Shown: positions 60,401 to 64,000 of the stretch, one piece after another
Numbering within the stretch: the stretch's first letter is position 1
Layout of the letters: every line of letters starts with the position of its first letter
Assembly (NCBI RefSeq): GCF_900496995.4
Contig: NC_044009.1
Coordinates: forward strand, 8,402,001-8,466,000
DNA length: 64,000 nt
Reading direction: 5' to 3'
Source of the DNA: Aquila chrysaetos chrysaetos
Lineage: Eukaryota > Chordata > Aves > Accipitriformes > Accipitridae
Position numbers and translations under genes: made by a program
The notes under the pieces: model-generated
What the model was told of the DNA's origin: nothing
The model's database searches: none
Seen by the model: only the letters and a program-made list of their open reading frames with translations

Positions 60401-62544
60401 CAGAAATAACCCATCAGATCATTCAAACTTTTTTGGGCGCAAGCTGTAATTGTAACGCAACCGCACGAGTCGATCGCTCCCAAGAAATCAACAGTGGAAC
60501 AAGACAGCAAGAATGGGGAGCCTTCACAATGCTTTTGTGTGTTAAGATACCTTCCTAAAACAGTTGTCAATCCCTCCCTACGACCCCCCTCCGCTCCCAC
60601 TCAGCCCTTGGTTGACAGACGCAGCAAAGTCTGCTTTGTAGCCCTGCGTTGAGACATCCACCTCTGTTTTTATGCAATTTCACACAGTTTTGCTGCCCAG
60701 GTTCTAACCACGCAGCACACGTATGGCTGTGGAAAGAAGAAACTTCCCTCCAGCTGAAAAACCAGACAATAATGCAACAGAAAACCGACTGGTTTCAGCC
60801 ACACGCACTAGACCTCATCACACAGCTCCTTGCCCATGGAAAGCTTGGTAACCAGAGCCAGACTGGCAGCGTGCCCTGAAAATCAAAACATTTGGGCTCG
60901 TTTCTCCCAGGAACATGGGCAAGGTAACCTGCGGCCACCCCATCTCTCTTGCACAGAGACAGCTCTGGTCTGAAGGATCTTCCAACCGCAGCTGGGCTGG
61001 TAATGCTTGAGGACAGAGCCGCAGAGCTATGGTGCTTCCTCAGGTATGGGTCCATGCAAAGCCAAAATGCTGGCTTTTAGAGCAAACGCAACCCCCTGAA
61101 GGAGGTGACTATCTCCCTTGCAGAACTGATGGATGCAAGGAGCACTTGTGCATCTCTTGAATATCAGCATGCTACATGTCACAGCCTCCTCAAATCTGGC
61201 TGCCTTCGAGACCAGACCTTTAAGTGCATTAATAGAACAAAGGCTTTCTTTAAGATTGTATTTTTTTAATATCTGTGAATAAACTTGGTTCAAACTGTTG
61301 AATTAGGTTTTAAAAGCAGTGAGCAGAAGCATCCTTTGAACGTGTCATAAAATAATATATGGATCATACTTTTAATAGGAAAAAAATCTGTGGTTTTTTG
61401 GTTCCAAATTTGTGAATTGACAAGTTAAAGAGGTGCTTGAGCTTATGCCCAGCCTCCTTTTTGTAAGACAGTCCAAGTAAATAATAATGGTTCTGTAGTA
61501 CCTGCGATTACAGCACTACAGCTTGCACTGAAATAATATTTTCCACCAAAGGCACAGAGAAGTGCTTACCAGATGTTACTACATTAAATCTGAAGTACCT
61601 GTCTTCCGGATGAAGGGGGTGGGGGTGGGGGGAGGGGAAGGAAAGCAGAAAGAAACAGGGAGAAGCCTCCTGCAGAGTAGCCAAAACCTCACAGCAACAG
61701 AGTACGACCTGGTGCTCTCCCTCACGGTCCACTTCCACTCTTTGGACACAAGTCATGGTAACGTTTTAAAAAACATCCAAGAAAATAAAGAACTGCTTCT
61801 CCCTCTACAACAGGCTTCAAATGCAGAAGGCAAAATCAAGGTTAGATGCTACAAGTGATTCTGCCTTCCAGGGAAGCGCAAGAACTGAAGTGACTCAAGT
61901 TTCCATCACCTCTCAGGAAGGATAAAAGCAGATGCATTCTGCCTCAGCATCCAGGGACGAACCAGTCCTCTCCAACCCTATTTCTCTGTGTTTGCATCTC
62001 GTTACTTGCTGCACTCATCTAACTTCTTGTCTACATCAGAAAGTGTTTATTAGCTGTATTTTGTTCCTGTGTAATTACACCCCTTGTGTTGTTTGATGCG
62101 ACATTTGTTAGTTCTAAAAACAGTCATACAACACGTTTAAGCGAAAAGAAGGCAATAAAGACAAAAGCCGAGGAAGCAAAATAAAAGATTCTTAACGTGC
62201 TGAAAGCTTGTTAGCACTGAGCTGCTTGACATTATTTCAAGGGCAAGGAATAGGCAGTGGGGTTTAATGGTTTATGGGCATGGCCTGTGTAGAGGTGGAA
62301 TGACCGAGTGGACAGACAGCGCACACGCAGATTTTTGCCATGCTTTATGAGAAGATAACGTCTGATTTTGCTCGGGGCTGCAAACCCTCTCATCCTATAA
62401 CCACCGACGTCACAGGACAGCAGGGCTTGTTAAATAACGTTACCTTCCAACCCTCCTCGAGAAAAACGCAAAGAAAGGCTCTACTCTGTAAAGGCGCAAA
62501 TGTAAGATGTATGTTATGTGCTGAATGCTCCAAATGAACGGGGT

Positions 62545-62985
62545 AAGCGGGACTTACCTTTTCTCCCCCTTTCCACAGGTCTGCAAAGTGCAGACCCCTC
62601 GCGGATCCCGCTCAGGCCAACGTCCCAGCATGCCCTCAGCTGGTGATGTCCCACCCACCACTGAAGACTGCCTAGAGGGGTACAATGCAAGTCTTGTTTT
62701 GTTTTTTTTTTAAACAATGTTGCACCTTTTTGTAAAGTTTTCTGCCAGTCTTTCTTTATCAACAGTGGGCGTTAGGGAAAAAGACAACTCTACAAAAAGG
62801 TGCAAAAACTGGGGGGGAGAGGGGGGGATTTGGCTTACCCCTATCGGCAGGTTCCTCAATGGTGGGTGAGGCGAGACCAAGAGAGGGCATGCTGGGGAAC
62901 CGCACCGAGCCAGGGAAGGCAATCCAGGGTTGCTCTGCACTTTGCAGGCCTGCGGAAAGAGAAAGAGCGACAGGGACATTACCAA
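62545..62985. repeat. Diverged inverted duplication (arms about 200 bp)
   Basis: Four collinear blocks match between the left arm and the reverse complement of the right arm: 62581-62593 with 62935-62947 (13 bases exact), 62624-62637 with 62883-62896 (14 exact), 62652-62660 with 62860-62868 (9 exact), and 62720-62734 with 62791-62805 (15 exact). Spacing between blocks is nearly equal in both arms (43/51, 28/28, 68/63). The centre is near 62763. Sequence between blocks is clearly related but has indels. The RNA could fold into a long imperfect hairpin. I do not recognise the element. Confidence 0.75.
62839..62949 (-). other. Possible cassette exon within right arm of the inverted duplication
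   Basis: A pyrimidine-rich tract and CAG acceptor (before 62949) and a donor GGG/GTAAGC (after 62839) bound 111 bases, a multiple of three, open in phase 0 and in one other frame. Phase 0 (the phase of the next EIF4G3 exon) would insert 37 residues starting ACKVQSNPGLPSLARCG. No such segment is in the human eIF4GII sequence I remember, and the composition is not obviously protein-like, so it may be fortuitous. Confidence 0.25.
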
Positions 62986-64000
62986 GATGCCAAGAGGCTC
63001 GAGACATTCAGCGCACGAAAGGAGAGAAAGCGCCGGAGTACAGCCTACAAGTCCTAAATATAGGAAGCGGTGTCGACCTCAAACAGCTTCGAGGTTTCGG
63101 GACTGAGTGGTGCTCCGAGAGAAACTGCGGCACCGAAGCTACTCCAAGACATGAATGCGCACCCCAGAACTGAGGCACCAGCCACGAGACTGGTCTCAAA
63201 CCAGAAATATTACATCAACTCAAAATCGCCGGGTTTGACTCTGAGCCTCCTGGAAATCTGCACGCTTGGAAGTCAAGGTTATTCAGTGAACTCTTCTGAA
63301 ACCAGCAGTTTTGAAAGATAAATGATGGCTATGTTATTAGATGTATCTAGATGGATACATTGGATGTATCTTGATAGATAGATGAAAAATCAATGATTGC
63401 ACCTAATGGAGGCAGCCTCCATCCTCCAGCTGCAGCTGACTGGGTGGCACCATGCTGGGGGCACCTGCACCCCAAGAACGAGGGACAGCAAAGGCAAGAA
63501 GGAAAAATTCAGAAAGGGATTTCAGAGTTTGGGCAAAGCCAGACACAGGGAAAAGAAGAGGAGGTGAAAGGAAAGCAGAGGAAAAGGCAGGAAAACAAGG
63601 AATGAAGTGACGGAAGCAAAGCAACAAGTAGAAGCATAGAGAAAGCAAGAATATACACAGGTGCTGTGCATACTCTTTTTTTTTTTGGTTAGTAGAATCC
63701 ATTTGCCCTATTGGCATGTTTTATAAAATAGACTCCTATGATGACACACACTGACGCCGGGTTGTTGTACAAGAAATGTGCATTCACACACGTGTGACTG
63801 CCAGGTCCTCAGCGTGGAAACGTGTCTCCATGCCTCTTGCACAGGAAAAAGGGGAAGGAGATCAAATCCATTTAAGACCAATACGTACCAGTTAAAAACA
63901 TCCACAATGTTTTTCTAATTTGCCTAAATTTTGACAGCCAAGAAAACATCACCCTTGCATTCATCCTGACAAAACCAGAACCACTGGAGCATCGGAAGAG

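Larger units (their letters stand above)
58950..64000 (-). other. EIF4G3 intron, incomplete at window edge (content)
   Basis: At least 5 kb upstream of the exon at 58779-58949, with no coding exon I can place confidently. I searched by eye for the FADFGRQTPGGRGVP-type exon expected next and did not find it. The intron holds a possible C/D-box snoRNA (59616-59724), a tRNA-derived SINE-like scrap (about 60320-60400) and an inverted duplication (62545-62985) with a possible cassette exon. Confidence 0.6.

Noticed and set aside
1..64000. CRISPR arrays, phage, insertion sequences, operons or toxin systems
   Set aside because: The DNA is vertebrate, with spliced genes and a CpG island; no direct-repeat array or prokaryotic gene was seen.

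Overview
The window is vertebrate nuclear DNA, most likely from a bird. Two multi-exon protein genes lie in tandem on the minus strand: HP1BP3 (linker-histone-like heterochromatin protein) and the 3' half of EIF4G3 (translation initiation factor eIF4GII). The bird call is an inference. It rests on compact introns, very few recognisable transposable elements, long G runs in a CpG-island promoter, and bird-like protein variants. The two genes are also neighbours in the same tandem order on human 1p36.12 (from memory). Another sauropsid cannot be excluded.

Layout, left to right (transcription runs right to left). 1-234: part of the HP1BP3 3'UTR. 235-13163: twelve HP1BP3 coding exons. Their canonical GT-AG junctions and phases join to 1677 nt, a 558-residue protein with an intact start and stop. 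13164-21780: large first intron. About 21230-22330: CpG-island promoter with GC boxes, NRF-1-type sites, a CCAAT box and several candidate first-exon donors. About 22400-30850: 8.4 kb intergenic region with no gene I can support. About 30850-33139: EIF4G3 3'UTR. 33140-58949: nineteen EIF4G3 coding exons. They join to 2676 nt, 891 residues plus stop, covering the region just before MIF4G, then MIF4G, MA3 and the W2/MNK-binding end. 58950-64000: part of an EIF4G3 intron; the upstream exons lie outside the window.

The genes have no obvious joint function. HP1BP3 acts in chromatin compaction in the nucleus. EIF4G3 is a cytoplasmic scaffold joining eIF4E, eIF4A, eIF3 and MNK. Their pairing is best read as conserved gene order.

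I saw no undescribed multi-gene system. The items most worth checking are a diverged inverted duplication with exon-like signals in the EIF4G3 intron (about 62545-62985), loss of the proline of the HP1-docking PxVxL motif in HP1BP3, a weak EIF4G3 donor with an in-frame alternative, a weak C/D-box snoRNA candidate (59616-59724), and a 37-base A tract inside the EIF4G3 3'UTR.
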